Assembly: GCA_043747685.1 (NCBI GenBank)
Contig: JAYTOR010000043.1
Span: 4,028-68,027 of the forward strand
Source of the DNA: JANXUF01 sp043747685
GTDB lineage: Bacteria; Actinomycetota; Acidimicrobiia; Acidimicrobiales; Ilumatobacteraceae
Direction of reading: 5' to 3'
Length of the DNA: 64,000 bases
The position numbers and the translations under genes are program-made. Under the pieces are notes generated by a model, which saw only the letters and a program-made list of their open reading frames with translations, had not been told where the DNA came from and did no database searches. Positions 1 to 8,042 of the stretch are shown piece after piece. Within the stretch, counting starts at the first letter, position 1, and the number at the start of each line of letters is the position of its first letter.

Positions 1-1103
1 CCGCTGCCGTGGATTGCCAGCAGAAGTTGGTCGGGCCGGTCCGCCGACGCAGCGCCGATGGCCACGCTGCCCTCGAAGCTGGCAACCGTTCGGCGGAAGG
101 CTTCGGCCAGATCGCCCCCGGTCTCGAGGGACAGTTTCGACACGATCGACGGAATGACCTTGGCGTCAGTGGTGATGGGGCCGGCGATGCGCAGGTTGTG
201 TTCGATCTTCAGATCGGCGTGGTTGTCGACGTCGCCGTTCAACGCACCGACCACGTACGGTCCGGCGTCGTACGAGCTCTCGAACTGGTCGCTGTTGAGC
301 GGGTGACAATTGGCCTCGCTGATGATGCCGACGCTGGCCCATCGCGTGTGACCGAGCAGGCTCAGCCGAGCCCCCGGCGCCGACAGCGCGAGCCGCAGCA
401 GGTCGTCGGCGATGATCGACCGACGGAGATGTCGAGTGTTGTCGCCGAGCTCGCCGATCTCGATCGCAGCCTTGTAGGCGAAGCTCAGGCAGCGCCCGGC
501 GATGCGAACCGAACCGCCGACGAAGAGCGGGTTGTCGGTGCGACCGGCCAACATCGAATGCACAGCTGGATCATCCACAGACAGCCCGTGATCCCACACA
601 TAGGCATGCACCCCAGCGGAATCCCGACCACGCACCTCGAGCCGGTCGAGTGCCGACAGCGCCTGCTGGATCGCGAAGTAGCCGGCCAGAGCGGCGGAAC
701 CGGCGTATCGACCGGCCAGTTCGCCGACCATCCGAGCAGCGCGCAGACGGTCGTTGCGGATCGACCACACGCCGTCGCGTAGGCGCACGAGCGTGGCGTT
801 GGCCTGCTCCACCCCATCTGGCGTCAGCGACGAACTGTTCTCGAGCATCGTCTCGTTCTCGGCAATCGTTGCATCGAGTTGATCGAGCCGAGCCGTGATC
901 CCTGCGGTCAGTTCATAGTTGCCGATCAGCGCGTGCATGCCGGGAACGCCCCTGAGCAGGATGTCGGTCGCGGCCACCTCGTCGCCGACCCTCGCGATGT
1001 CGGGGGCTGCTGCCAGCGCTCGATCAAGACCGTGCAGTACCTCGGCGGCTGTCGGGGCCCGACGCGTGGAAGGTCGACTGTGGATGGCAATGATCCCGCA
1101 CAT
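1..1103 (-). CDS. glmS: Glutamine-fructose-6-phosphate aminotransferase, N-terminal part (runs off the window)
   Basis: The enzyme makes glucosamine-6-phosphate from fructose-6-phosphate and glutamine for cell-wall precursors. The frame opens with MCGIIAIH, which supplies the class II amidotransferase nucleophile Cys2, and stays open for 367 residues to the window edge. Later signatures are LEVRGRDSAG (from residue 155), GHTRWAS (about residue 250), EANCHP and GDVDNH. In ordinary GlmS the RGxDSAG motif lies near residue 25-30, so about 130 extra residues follow the N-terminal strand, and a second insertion of roughly 45 residues lies before HTRW. The C-terminal sugar isomerase domains lie outside the window. 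It follows glmM, the neighbouring step of the same pathway. The family call is firm; whether it is the housekeeping GlmS or a long paralogue is open. Confidence 0.85.
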   Translation of the reverse strand, partial: MCGIIAIHSRPSTRRAPTAAEVLHGLDRALAAAPDIARVGDEVAATDILLRGVPGMHALIGNYELTAGITARLDQLDATIAENETMLENSSSLTPDGVEQANATLVRLRDGVWSIRNDRLRAARMVGELAGRYAGSAALAGYFAIQQALSALDRLEVRGRDSAGVHAYVWDHGLSVDDPAVHSMLAGRTDNPLFVGGSVRIAGRCLSFAYKAAIEIGELGDNTRHLRRSIIADDLLRLALSAPGARLSLLGHTRWASVGIISEANCHPLNSDQFESSYDAGPYVVGALNGDVDNHADLKIEHNLRIAGPITTDAKVIPSIVSKLSLETGGDLAEAFRRTVASFEGSVAIGAASADRPDQLLLAIHGS

Positions 1104-1183
1104 GGCACCGAGGCTACTGCCCACCCCAGTACCTCGAACCGCAGGCCTAGGTCACCGCACCCGCCACCCGGGCCCGGCGGGAA

Positions 1184-2515
1184 TCAGGTGTATCGGGTAC
1201 GCACGATGTCGGCCAGGCCCTCGGCCAATTCCGCTGCCTGGACATCGGAGGCCGCTTCGACCATCACCCTGACCAGCGGCTCGGTTCCGCTCGGGCGAAC
1301 AAGGACGCGGCCATCGTCACCGAGCGTGTTCGTCACAACGGCGATCTCGTCGGCCAACTCGTCAGCGATGTCCGGATGCCGTTCGGCGACACGAATGTTG
1401 ACGAGGATCTGCGGATAGGTGTTCATCACCGACCCGGCCAGATCGGCCAGGGTCCGACCCGAAGAACGCACCCGTTGCAGCAGCTTCAGACCGGCCAGCA
1501 GACCGTCGCCCGTCGTCGCACTGTGACGGTAGATGACGTGACCGCTCTGCTCGCCGCCGATTGCGTAGCCGCCAAAATCCAGCGCCTCGAGCACATTCCT
1601 GTCCCCGACCGAAGTCGTGACCACATCGACACCCGCCTCGCGCATTGCGTGATGGAAGCCGAGGTTGCTCATCACCGTGACGACAACGGTGTTGCCGGTC
1701 AACGCGCCTTCGCTGCGGAGTTGCAGCGCACCGAGGGCGATCAACCGGTCTCCGTCGACGACTGCGCCGGTCTCGTCGATAGCGATCACGCGGTCGCCGT
1801 CGCCGTCGAAAGCCAATCCGGCGTCGAACCCTGCTGCAACCACTGCGGCAGCCAGGGAGCCGGTGTGGGTTGCCCCACACCGGGCATTGATGTTGGTGCC
1901 GTCGGGCGACGCATTGATCACGGTGACATCGGCGCCGAGAGCACGCAGCGCGATCGGCGCGGCGACGCTCATCGCCCCGTTGGCGCAATCGAGCACCACC
2001 CTGAGACCGGATAGTTCATCCGTCGCAAACAGGCCGACGATGTGGTCGACGTACTTGTCGAGCACATCGGACCCGTCCGTCGATGCGATCGACACAGCTC
2101 GCCAGGCAACCACCGCGTCGTCGGCTCCGAGGATGGCATCGAGCTCGCGCTCGATTCGGTCTTCGATGTCATCACTCAGCTTCGACCCGCCAGCGGCGAA
2201 GATCTTGACGCCGTTGTCGGTGAATAGGTTGTGCGATGCCGTGATCATCGCCGCTGGCATGCGCCTGACGAACGACGCATGCGCCAACGCCGGCGTGGGC
2301 ACATCGCCGCAGTCGATGACGGTCGAACCACCGACAGTCAGCCCACGCGCGAACGCGGCCTGCAGTGCTGGACCCGACTCACGCGTGTCGCGCCCGACCA
2401 ACCACGTCCCCGTGCCGAGCACACGCGCGGCGGCCGAGCCGAGCACTTCCACGTATGCAGTCGTCAGTTCCGTGAGCGCGACTCCGCGCACACCATCGGT
2501 ACCGAAGCGCAACAT
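1184..2515 (-). CDS. glmM: Phosphoglucosamine mutase
   Basis: GlmM converts glucosamine-6-phosphate to glucosamine-1-phosphate in the cytoplasm, leading to UDP-GlcNAc. The 443-residue product has the usual length and begins MLRFGTDGVRG. The catalytic serine loop TASHN sits at residues 92-96 (Ser94), the metal-binding DGDGD at 237-241, the sugar-binding GGEQSGH at 320-326, and the phosphate-binding RPSGTEP at 407-413. It lies 44 bases after rpsI on the same strand and is followed by glmS, so the last two steps to GlcN-1-P are encoded together behind the rplM-rpsI pair, an arrangement common in actinomycetes. Confidence 0.98.
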   Translation of the reverse strand: MLRFGTDGVRGVALTELTTAYVEVLGSAAARVLGTGTWLVGRDTRESGPALQAAFARGLTVGGSTVIDCGDVPTPALAHASFVRRMPAAMITASHNLFTDNGVKIFAAGGSKLSDDIEDRIERELDAILGADDAVVAWRAVSIASTDGSDVLDKYVDHIVGLFATDELSGLRVVLDCANGAMSVAAPIALRALGADVTVINASPDGTNINARCGATHTGSLAAAVVAAGFDAGLAFDGDGDRVIAIDETGAVVDGDRLIALGALQLRSEGALTGNTVVVTVMSNLGFHHAMREAGVDVVTTSVGDRNVLEALDFGGYAIGGEQSGHVIYRHSATTGDGLLAGLKLLQRVRSSGRTLADLAGSVMNTYPQILVNIRVAERHPDIADELADEIAVVTNTLGDDGRVLVRPSGTEPLVRVMVEAASDVQAAELAEGLADIVRTRYT

Positions 2516-2559
2516 CCGCGTCGACTCTGGCGATCAGACGCCTGACACCATCGAGCGAA

Positions 2560-2955
2560 TCAACGCTTGGTGTACTGCGGTGCCTTGCGGGCCTTCTTGA
2601 GACCGTACTTTTTGCTTTCCTTGCGACGGCTGTCGCGGGTGAGCAGGCCGGCCTTCTTCAGTGAAGCGCGCAGTTCCGGATCGAGCTCGATCAGCGAACG
2701 AGCGATACCCATCCGCAGCGCGCCGGCCTGGCCACTGATGCCGCCACCGAAGATGGTCGCGTCGATATCGTAGACCTCTTCGGTCGTGGTCAATCGAAGC
2801 GGCTCACTGACGATCATCCGTGCCATCGCCGTCGGGAAGTAGTTCTCGAACGAGCGACCGTTCACGGTCACGATTCCCGTGCCAGGACGAAGACGGACGC
2901 GAGCGACCGATTCCTTGCGGCGACCGGTGGTTTGGGTAAGCGGCTTGGTGGCCAT
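2560..2955 (-). CDS. rpsI: 30S ribosomal protein S9
   Basis: S9 is a 131-residue small-subunit protein whose C-terminal tail reaches the P-site tRNA. The start TGRRKESVARV, the central FGGGISGQAGA and the invariant terminal YTKR are all present. It follows rplM by 21 bases and forms the usual L13-S9 pair. Confidence 0.99.
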   Translation of the reverse strand: MATKPLTQTTGRRKESVARVRLRPGTGIVTVNGRSFENYFPTAMARMIVSEPLRLTTTEEVYDIDATIFGGGISGQAGALRMGIARSLIELDPELRASLKKAGLLTRDSRRKESKKYGLKKARKAPQYTKR

Positions 2956-2976
2956 GATTCACATATCTCCGAATGC

Positions 2977-3423
2977 TCAGCGGGCTTTGGCCGCTGAAAG
3001 ATCCAACACAACAGGACTCTGCGCGGTGTGCGGGTGCTCGGCACCGGCGTACACCTTCAACTTGGTGATCATCTGACGGCCGAGCGGACCGTGGGGAAGC
3101 ATGCCGCGAACGCTGTTGCGCACTGCCTCTTCCGGCTTGCGGCCGAGGAGGTTGGAGTACGTCTCGCTCTTGATACCACCGGGGTAACCCGTGTGGTGGT
3201 ACACCTCCTTCTTCGTAGCCTTGTCCGACGTCAAGACGACCTTGGCTGCGTTGATGATGATCACATGATCACCGGAGTCGATGTGCGGGGCGAACGTCGG
3301 CTTGTGCTTCCCGCGCAGCACCCGTGCTGCTTCGGTGCACATACGCCCGAGAACGAGACCTTCGGCATCGATAACGTGCCAGGCGCGGGTGATTTCACTT
3401 GCTTTGGGTGTGTACGTACGCAT
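2977..3423 (-). CDS. rplM: 50S ribosomal protein L13
   Basis: L13 binds 23S rRNA early in large-subunit assembly. The 148-residue product starts MRTYTPKA and carries the family signatures WHVIDAEG, LVLGRMCTEAARVLRGKHK and VRGMLPHGPLGR. Two ATG codons are adjacent (3426 and 3423). The second is chosen because it gives the canonical MRTY start and a better spacing from an AGAAAG ribosome-binding site. The frame stays open to 3696, but that upstream stretch shows no family similarity. rpsI follows. Confidence 0.97.
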   Translation of the reverse strand: MRTYTPKASEITRAWHVIDAEGLVLGRMCTEAARVLRGKHKPTFAPHIDSGDHVIIINAAKVVLTSDKATKKEVYHHTGYPGGIKSETYSNLLGRKPEEAVRNSVRGMLPHGPLGRQMITKLKVYAGAEHPHTAQSPVVLDLSAAKAR

Positions 3424-3505
3424 CATCGAGCTTTCTACGGATCGGCTCCATCGTGGGCGCCGAACGGCTGCCGCCTGCTTGGTCAACAAGGCCAGGAACG
3501 TGACA

Positions 3506-3535
3506 AGGATAGGGGTGCCGCGCGGCAATCGACAA
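3506..3535 (-). promoter_or_regulatory. Probable promoter of rplM-rpsI
   Basis: Read on the minus strand, TTGTCG (3535-3530) and TATCCT (3511-3506) are separated by 18 bases, upstream of rplM with a leader of about 75 bases. The match to an actinobacterial housekeeping promoter is good but is based on pattern alone. Confidence 0.45.
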
Positions 3536-3585
3536 TCAGTCGAGCGCGAAATCTGCGGCGATCGACCTGAGGGTAGCCTGCGAGC

Positions 3586-3720
3586 ATGCTCTCCGTTCTC
3601 GCTTCGGATGTGATGACCGGACGCGTTCTCGGCGGACTGCTCGGTGTGATGTTCATCGGCTACGGCTGCTGGGGGCTGCGCACGTTCTTCAAGCATTCCT
3701 CCCTGCGCCGACCGAAGTAG
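3586..3720 (+). CDS. Possible small membrane protein, 44 residues
   Basis: A 44-codon frame starts at ATG 3586 and ends at TAG 3718-3720 in the gap between rplM and truA, opposite to both. The product has a hydrophobic stretch (about residues 14-34, VLGGLLGVMFIGYG) followed by a basic tail ending LRRPK, as in a single-span membrane peptide. A TAGCCT -10-like box (3574-3579) lies six bases before the ATG, which would give a leaderless transcript. I do not recognise a family. The composition argues for a real gene, but it could be a chance frame. Confidence 0.4.
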   Translation: MLSVLASDVMTGRVLGGLLGVMFIGYGCWGLRTFFKHSSLRRPK

Positions 3721-3733
3721 CCGGACAGGCCGG

Positions 3734-4525
3734 TCAGTAACCGACTTCCCAGAGACTCAGTCCGTGAGCCGGCGCAAGATTCGGCGCAGCGCGCCGGTCA
3801 CCGGAGCGGAGGATGCCGCGAATGTCACCGGCGTGGCAGTTGCCGATCCCGACTTGGATCATCGTACCGACGATCGAACGAACCATCTGATGGCAGAACG
3901 CGTTGGCGCGGATCTCGAAACGCAACACGCGTTGGTCGGTCAGCGACTCCATCTGCTCGGTGACATCAGTCCACCGGGCCAGCATCACCCGGCGACTCAT
4001 CGACGGCTCCGGTTGGTCATCGGCGCGCTGAGGTCTACGACAGAACGAACTGAAGTCGTGCTCGCCGATCAGCGGATCGCACGCCAACTGCATCGACGGC
4101 AACGACAGCGGGCGGAACACATGCCAGGCAAAGGGTGCCATCAACGGATTCGGGGCAGACGAGTTGAGCACCGTGTACCGGTAGTGGCGCCATTGCGCGC
4201 TGAAACGGGCGTGGAACTCGGCGGACTGCCAGGTTGCGCTGCGGATCACGACATGCGGCCCACACATGCTGTTGACCCGCCGGACGAGGTTGTCCAGATC
4301 GGTTGATCGACCGTCCATCACGCTCGGCAGATCACAACTGATCACCTGTCCCCAGCCGTGCACGCCGCGATCCGTGCGGCCGGCACCGGCGATCTCGACG
4401 TGCGTACGGGTGATCGTGCTCAGTGTTTCGTTCAGTACACCGGCGACGGTACGCGTGTCCACATTCGCGGCAAAGCCGTGGAACTGGGCACCGTCGTAGG
4501 CGACAACGAAACGAACCCGCCGCAA
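3734..4525 (-). CDS. truA: tRNA pseudouridine(38-40) synthase
   Basis: TruA isomerises U38-U40 in the tRNA anticodon arm. The signatures are RFVVAYDGAQFHGFA near the start, the catalytic loop GRTDRGVHG (Asp about residue 52) and SFCRR with a C-terminal NAFCHQMVRSIVG. The frame has an ATG at 4696, but that lies inside rplQ. No ATG or GTG lies between the rplQ stop and the conserved core, so a TTG at 4525 (giving LRRVRFVV) is proposed, for a 263-residue product of normal length. A CTG at 4603 is the alternative. It follows rplQ, a common actinobacterial order. Confidence 0.9.
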   Translation of the reverse strand: MRRVRFVVAYDGAQFHGFAANVDTRTVAGVLNETLSTITRTHVEIAGAGRTDRGVHGWGQVISCDLPSVMDGRSTDLDNLVRRVNSMCGPHVVIRSATWQSAEFHARFSAQWRHYRYTVLNSSAPNPLMAPFAWHVFRPLSLPSMQLACDPLIGEHDFSSFCRRPQRADDQPEPSMSRRVMLARWTDVTEQMESLTDQRVLRFEIRANAFCHQMVRSIVGTMIQVGIGNCHAGDIRGILRSGDRRAAPNLAPAHGLSLWEVGY

Positions 4526-4604
4526 TGCGACGGGTTCGTTCCGGACTGCTATCGGTGCATCTGCAGTCTGTGCATCTGCTGTGTTCCGTACTTCGATGTT
4601 CAGG

Positions 4605-4979
4605 TCAGACCAGTTCGATGCGGGCCATCTGGGCCTTGTCGCCCTGGCGCGGCCCGAGCTTGAGGATCCGCAGGTAGCCACCGTTGCGATCGACATAGCG
4701 GGGCGCCACCTCGGAAACCAACTTGGCCGTCATCTCGCGGTCACCCAGGTAGCCCTGAATCTGGCGAATGCGGTGGATGCGCATCGGGTCGGCATCGTCA
4801 CCAGCCTTCTTGGCCTTGGTGATCAGCTTCTCGGCGATGGGGCGCAGGGCCTTCGCCTTGGCCTCGGTGGTCGTGATTCCTTCAGCGGCGATCAACGACG
4901 CGGTCAGGTTGGCCATCATCAATCTCTGGTGCTGTGAGCTGCCGCCGAAGTTGCGGGCTCTGCGTGGTGTAGCGGGCAT
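4605..4979 (-). CDS. rplQ: 50S ribosomal protein L17
   Basis: L17 is a large-subunit protein near the exit tunnel. The 124-residue product starts MPATPRRARNFGG and has the family core HQRLMMANLTASLI, EGITTTEAKAK and a GGYLRILKLGPRQGD segment. It lies 28 bases after rpoA, the conserved rpoA-rplQ order. Confidence 0.99.
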   Translation of the reverse strand: MPATPRRARNFGGSSQHQRLMMANLTASLIAAEGITTTEAKAKALRPIAEKLITKAKKAGDDADPMRIHRIRQIQGYLGDREMTAKLVSEVAPRYVDRNGGYLRILKLGPRQGDKAQMARIELV

Positions 4980-5007
4980 GTTGGTTCCGGTCCGTGAGAG
5001 TTCTGAA

Positions 5008-5940
5008 TCAGCCGCGCAGCGTCAAGCCGCGCTCGTCGAGCTTCTGCTTGACCTCGTCCAGGCTCTTCTGCCCGAAGTTGGTGATGTTCAGAAGGTCGTC
5101 TTCGTTCTTGGTCAGCAACTCGCCGATCGAGTTGATCTGGGCCCGCTTGAGGCAGTTCCGTGGACGCTCCGACAGATCGAGATCCTCGATCGGGAGGTCG
5201 AGATCGGGCGAGGTGGCGCTGCTCGCAGCGACTTCGCCGAGCTCGAGGCCCTGCGGCTCGTCACTGAGGCTGGCAACGAGATCGACCAGCGAACGAAGCG
5301 TCGCTCCGGCCGAAGCCAGCGCGTCGCGAGGTGCGATGGAACCGTCGGTCTCGATGTCGAGCAGCAGCCGATCGTAGTTCGTGCTCTGCTCGACACGGGT
5401 CGGCTCGATCTCGAACATGACTCGCCTGATTGGCGAGAAGATCGCGTCGATCGGGATGACCCCGATCGTGCGGCTCTCGTTCTCACGATGGCTGCTGAGG
5501 TAACCACGACCACGCTCGACGGTGAGGTCGACTGCCAGGCGGCCCTTCGCGTTCAACGACGCGATGTGCAGCTCGGGGTTGAGGATCTCGACGTCGGCAG
5601 GGCACTTGATGTCGCCGGCGGTGATCTCGGCGGGACCGCGGACATCGAGGCGGATGATCACGGCTTCGTCGCTCAAGCTGGTCAGGACGATGTCCTTCAG
5701 GTTGAGGATGATGTCCGTGATGTCCTCGCTGATGCCGGAGATCGTGTCGAACTCGTGGAGCGCATCGTCGAAGCGGACAGCCGTGATGGCCGCGCCGGGA
5801 ATCGACGAGAGCAGCACGCGCCGCAGCGAGTTACCGATCGTGTGGCCGAAGCCGGGTTCGAGTGGGCCGACGGCGAAGCGCTGGCGGTTGTTTGCTTCTT
5901 CGCCGAATGCCTCGACGGTTGGGCGTTGGATGACGAGCAT
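5008..5940 (-). CDS. rpoA: DNA-directed RNA polymerase alpha subunit
   Basis: The alpha subunit nucleates RNA polymerase assembly and contacts promoter DNA and regulators. The 310-residue product starts MLVIQRPTVEAF and has the dimerising N-terminal domain (GPLEPGFGHTIGNSLRRVLL at about 25-44; DDALHEFDTI). After a short acidic linker comes the C-terminal helix-hairpin-helix domain from about residue 252 (RPRNCLKRAQI, NFGQKSLDEVKQKL). It sits between rpsD and rplQ in the alpha operon. Confidence 0.99.
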   Translation of the reverse strand: MLVIQRPTVEAFGEEANNRQRFAVGPLEPGFGHTIGNSLRRVLLSSIPGAAITAVRFDDALHEFDTISGISEDITDIILNLKDIVLTSLSDEAVIIRLDVRGPAEITAGDIKCPADVEILNPELHIASLNAKGRLAVDLTVERGRGYLSSHRENESRTIGVIPIDAIFSPIRRVMFEIEPTRVEQSTNYDRLLLDIETDGSIAPRDALASAGATLRSLVDLVASLSDEPQGLELGEVAASSATSPDLDLPIEDLDLSERPRNCLKRAQINSIGELLTKNEDDLLNITNFGQKSLDEVKQKLDERGLTLRG

Positions 5941-5952
5941 GTACGTGCCTCT

Positions 5953-6570
5953 TTACTTGGAGTAGAGCTCGACGATGAGCTGCTCACGAACGGGAACATC
6001 GATGTGCTCGCGCTGGGGAAGATCGCGAACGGTGACCTGCCTGCCCTCGTCGCCGGTTTCGAGCCAACCAACCATCTTGCGGTCGAGAACGTCGATGTTG
6101 TGCTGGACCACGATCATCGCGCGGGCCTTGGGGTGCAGGCTGACGACGTCACCCTTGACGACGCGGTAGCTGGCGATGTCCACTCGCTTGCCATTGACCA
6201 GGATCTTGCCGTGGCTCACGAACTGGCGAGCCTGCGGACGGGTCTCGGCCCATCCGGCGCGGAAGACGATGTTGTCGAGACGGGTCTCGAGCAGACGCAG
6301 CAGGTTCTCGCCGGTCGGCCCCTGGAGACGGTTTGCCTCTTCGTACATGCGGCGGAACTGGCGCTCGAGAACGCCGTAGATGTACTTCGCCTTCTGCTTC
6401 TCCTGCAGTTGGGCCAGGTACTCGCTGCCGGCGTTGCGACGACGGGTCCGACCGTGCTGGCCCGGTGGGAACGGGCGACGCTCGAGGGCCTTGCGACCCT
6501 TTTCGTTCTCGAAGATGTTGGTGGCAAGGCGACGCGAGATGCGCACCTTCGGTCCGGTGTAACGAGCCAT
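5953..6570 (-). CDS. rpsD: 30S ribosomal protein S4
   Basis: S4 is a primary 16S rRNA binder that starts small-subunit assembly. The product has 205 residues and starts MARYTGPKVRISRR. It is the zinc-free form, because the N-terminal cysteine ligands are absent (NIFENEKGRKALERR). The S4 RNA-binding domain covers about residues 95-160 (TRLDNIVFRAGWA, VSHGKILVNGKRVDI). Confidence 0.99.
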   Translation of the reverse strand: MARYTGPKVRISRRLATNIFENEKGRKALERRPFPPGQHGRTRRRNAGSEYLAQLQEKQKAKYIYGVLERQFRRMYEEANRLQGPTGENLLRLLETRLDNIVFRAGWAETRPQARQFVSHGKILVNGKRVDIASYRVVKGDVVSLHPKARAMIVVQHNIDVLDRKMVGWLETGDEGRQVTVRDLPQREHIDVPVREQLIVELYSK

Positions 6571-6573
6571 GGC

Positions 6574-6972
6574 TTAGTTCCTCTTGCGCTTTGGCTGGCT
6601 GCAGCCGTTGTGTGCCAACGGAGTGACGTCTTTGATCGACGTGACTTCGAGGCCAGTGTTCTGAATGGACCGAACTGCGGTGTCACGACCCGAGCCCGGG
6701 CCCTTGACCTGCACTTCGACGCGACGCAGGCCGTGCTCCATTGCTGCCCGGGCTGCCTTGTCGGCGGCCATCTGGGCGGCGAACGGAGTGCTCTTGCGGG
6801 AGCCCTTGAAGCCGACGCCGCCCGAGGAAGCCCACGAGATGACGTTGCCGGCAGTGTCGGTGACGCTGACGATGGTGTTGTTGAACGAGCTCTTGATGTG
6901 GACGATGCCCACGGTGACGTTCTTGCGTTCGCGCTTGCGTGGACGTCGTCCACCTGGCTTTGGCTTTGCCAT
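6574..6972 (-). CDS. rpsK: 30S ribosomal protein S11
   Basis: S11 lies on the small-subunit platform next to the E-site mRNA. The 132-residue product has a basic N-terminus (PGGRRPRKRERKN) and the conserved NNTIVSVTD, WASSGGVGFKGSRKSTPFA and PHNG-like TPLAHNGC segments. It lies two bases after rpsM and three before rpsD. Confidence 0.99.
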   Translation of the reverse strand: MAKPKPGGRRPRKRERKNVTVGIVHIKSSFNNTIVSVTDTAGNVISWASSGGVGFKGSRKSTPFAAQMAADKAARAAMEHGLRRVEVQVKGPGSGRDTAVRSIQNTGLEVTSIKDVTPLAHNGCSQPKRKRN

Positions 6973-6974
6973 CG

Positions 6975-7352
6975 CTACTTCCTCACGGCCTTCTTCTTGT
7001 TGGCAACGGTCTTCTTCGGACCCTTGCGGGTGCGAGCGTTGGTGTGGGTGCGCTGGCCGCGCACGGGCAGGCCCTTACGGTGGCGGATGCCCTGCAGGCA
7101 GCCGATCTCGATCTTGCGCTTGATGTCCTGCTGCACTTCGCGGCGCAGGTCACCTTCGACGGTCAGCTTCTCGACCTCGACGCGAATGCGGTTGATCTCG
7201 TCCTCGGTCAGGCTGCGAACACGAGTGTTCGGGTCGAGGCCTGCATCGGCGCAGATCTTCTGCGATGTCGGCTTGCCGATACCGAAGATGTATGTGAGTG
7301 CGATTTCCAGCCGCTTCTCGCGGGGAATGTCGACACCGGAAATTCGAGCCAT
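6975..7352 (-). CDS. rpsM: 30S ribosomal protein S13
   Basis: S13 forms intersubunit bridges at the head of the small subunit. The product has 125 residues: MARISGVDIPREKR at the start, TYIFGIG, CLQGIRHRKGLPVRGQRTHTNARTRKG and a lysine-rich C-terminus ending in VRK. It is part of the rpmJ-rpsM-rpsK-rpsD-rpoA run. Confidence 0.99.
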   Translation of the reverse strand: MARISGVDIPREKRLEIALTYIFGIGKPTSQKICADAGLDPNTRVRSLTEDEINRIRVEVEKLTVEGDLRREVQQDIKRKIEIGCLQGIRHRKGLPVRGQRTHTNARTRKGPKKTVANKKKAVRK

Positions 7353-7371
7353 GTTCTTGTGATCCTCTTCT

Positions 7372-7485
7372 TCAGCCCTGGCGCTGCTTGTGACGGGGGT
7401 TCTCGCAGATCACCATGACGCGGCCGTGCCGGCGGATGACTTTGCACTTCTCGCAAATTTTCTTGACACTCGGACGGACCTTCAT
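7372..7485 (-). CDS. rpmJ: 50S ribosomal protein L36 (zinc-ribbon form)
   Basis: L36 is a 37-residue zinc-ribbon protein of the large subunit. Translation from ATG 7485 gives MKVRPSVKKICEKCKVIRRHG, then RVMVICENPRHKQRQG and TGA. Zinc ligands are Cys11, Cys14, Cys27 and His32, so this is the zinc-containing C+ form and not a C- paralogue. It lies between infA and rpsM, as in most bacteria. Confidence 0.97.
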   Translation of the reverse strand: MKVRPSVKKICEKCKVIRRHGRVMVICENPRHKQRQG

Positions 7486-7534
7486 TGGACCCTGTGCTTT
7501 CTGGCTCTTGGGCTTCGACGTGAAGCAGCGCTAC

Positions 7535-7759
7535 TCACTTGTAGCGGTAGGTGATGCGGCCCCGGGTGAGGTCGTACGGAGTGAGTTCTACCTGAACCTT
7601 GTCGCCGGGCAGGATGCGGATGTAGTGCATCCGCATCTTTCCGGAGATGTGCGCCAACACCTTGTGGCTATTTTCGAGTTCGACGCGGAACATCGCGTTC
7701 GGCAACGACTCGACAATGGTGCCTTCGAGAACGATGGCGTCTTCTTTGGGCTTGGGCAG
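7535..7759 (-). CDS. infA: Translation initiation factor IF-1, with a CTG start codon
   Basis: IF-1 binds the ribosomal A site during initiation. Reading from 7759 gives (M)PKPKEDAIVLEGTIVE, then NAMFRVELENSHKVLAHISGK, ILPGDKVQVELTPYDL and TRGRITYRYK, a 74-residue OB-fold of exactly normal length. No ATG, GTG or TTG occurs in frame before the conserved core. A GAGGAG ribosome-binding site ends six bases before an in-frame CTG at 7759-7757, so CTG is the apparent start. rpmJ follows 49 bases later. Confidence 0.95.
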   Translation of the reverse strand: MPKPKEDAIVLEGTIVESLPNAMFRVELENSHKVLAHISGKMRMHYIRILPGDKVQVELTPYDLTRGRITYRYK

Positions 7760-7840
7760 AACAGGCTCCTCAACAGCGACGGACGAAACGGCCCGAGATT
7801 GCCCTGTGCGTGCGCGCAGAGCCGATAGGGCCGAGGTGCA

Positions 7841-7869
7841 ATACTATCGCCCGCGAAACCGAACGCAAA
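7841..7869 (-). promoter_or_regulatory. Probable promoter of the infA-rpmJ-rpsM-rpoA operon
   Basis: On the minus strand TTTGCG (7869-7864) and TAGTAT (7846-7841) are spaced by 17 bases, about 80 bases before infA. It lies in the 283-base gap between map and infA, the only place in the block where a new operon could start before rpoA. The -10 box is good and the -35 box is weak. Confidence 0.4.
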
Positions 7870-8005
7870 GCCCTCGACCGAGAGATCCGCTCATTTCCAG
7901 CGCGAGGAAAACCTAGCAAAGCTGCGTCGTCCGGACAGGGATCTTTGCGGGGCGAAGTCGGCCAGAATCCCAACCTGCGGAGGCTTTGCTGCACACCCGG
8001 GGGGC

Positions 8006-8035
8006 GCGCAAACCCTCCGGTGCGCAAACCCTCCG
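8006..8035. repeat. Direct repeat of a 14-base unit in the map-infA gap
   Basis: GCGCAAACCCTCCG occurs at 8006-8019 and again at 8022-8035, offset by 16 bases, just after the map stop codon. Apart from this and the infA promoter nothing else was seen in 7760-8042. Confidence 0.8.
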
Positions 8036-8042
8036 ACGATCT

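Noticed and set aside
4768..7362. 864-codon open frame on the plus strand across rplQ, rpoA, rpsD, rpsK and rpsM
   Set aside because: It is antisense to five unmistakable genes and reflects the codon bias of GC-rich coding DNA; no domain is recognisable in it.
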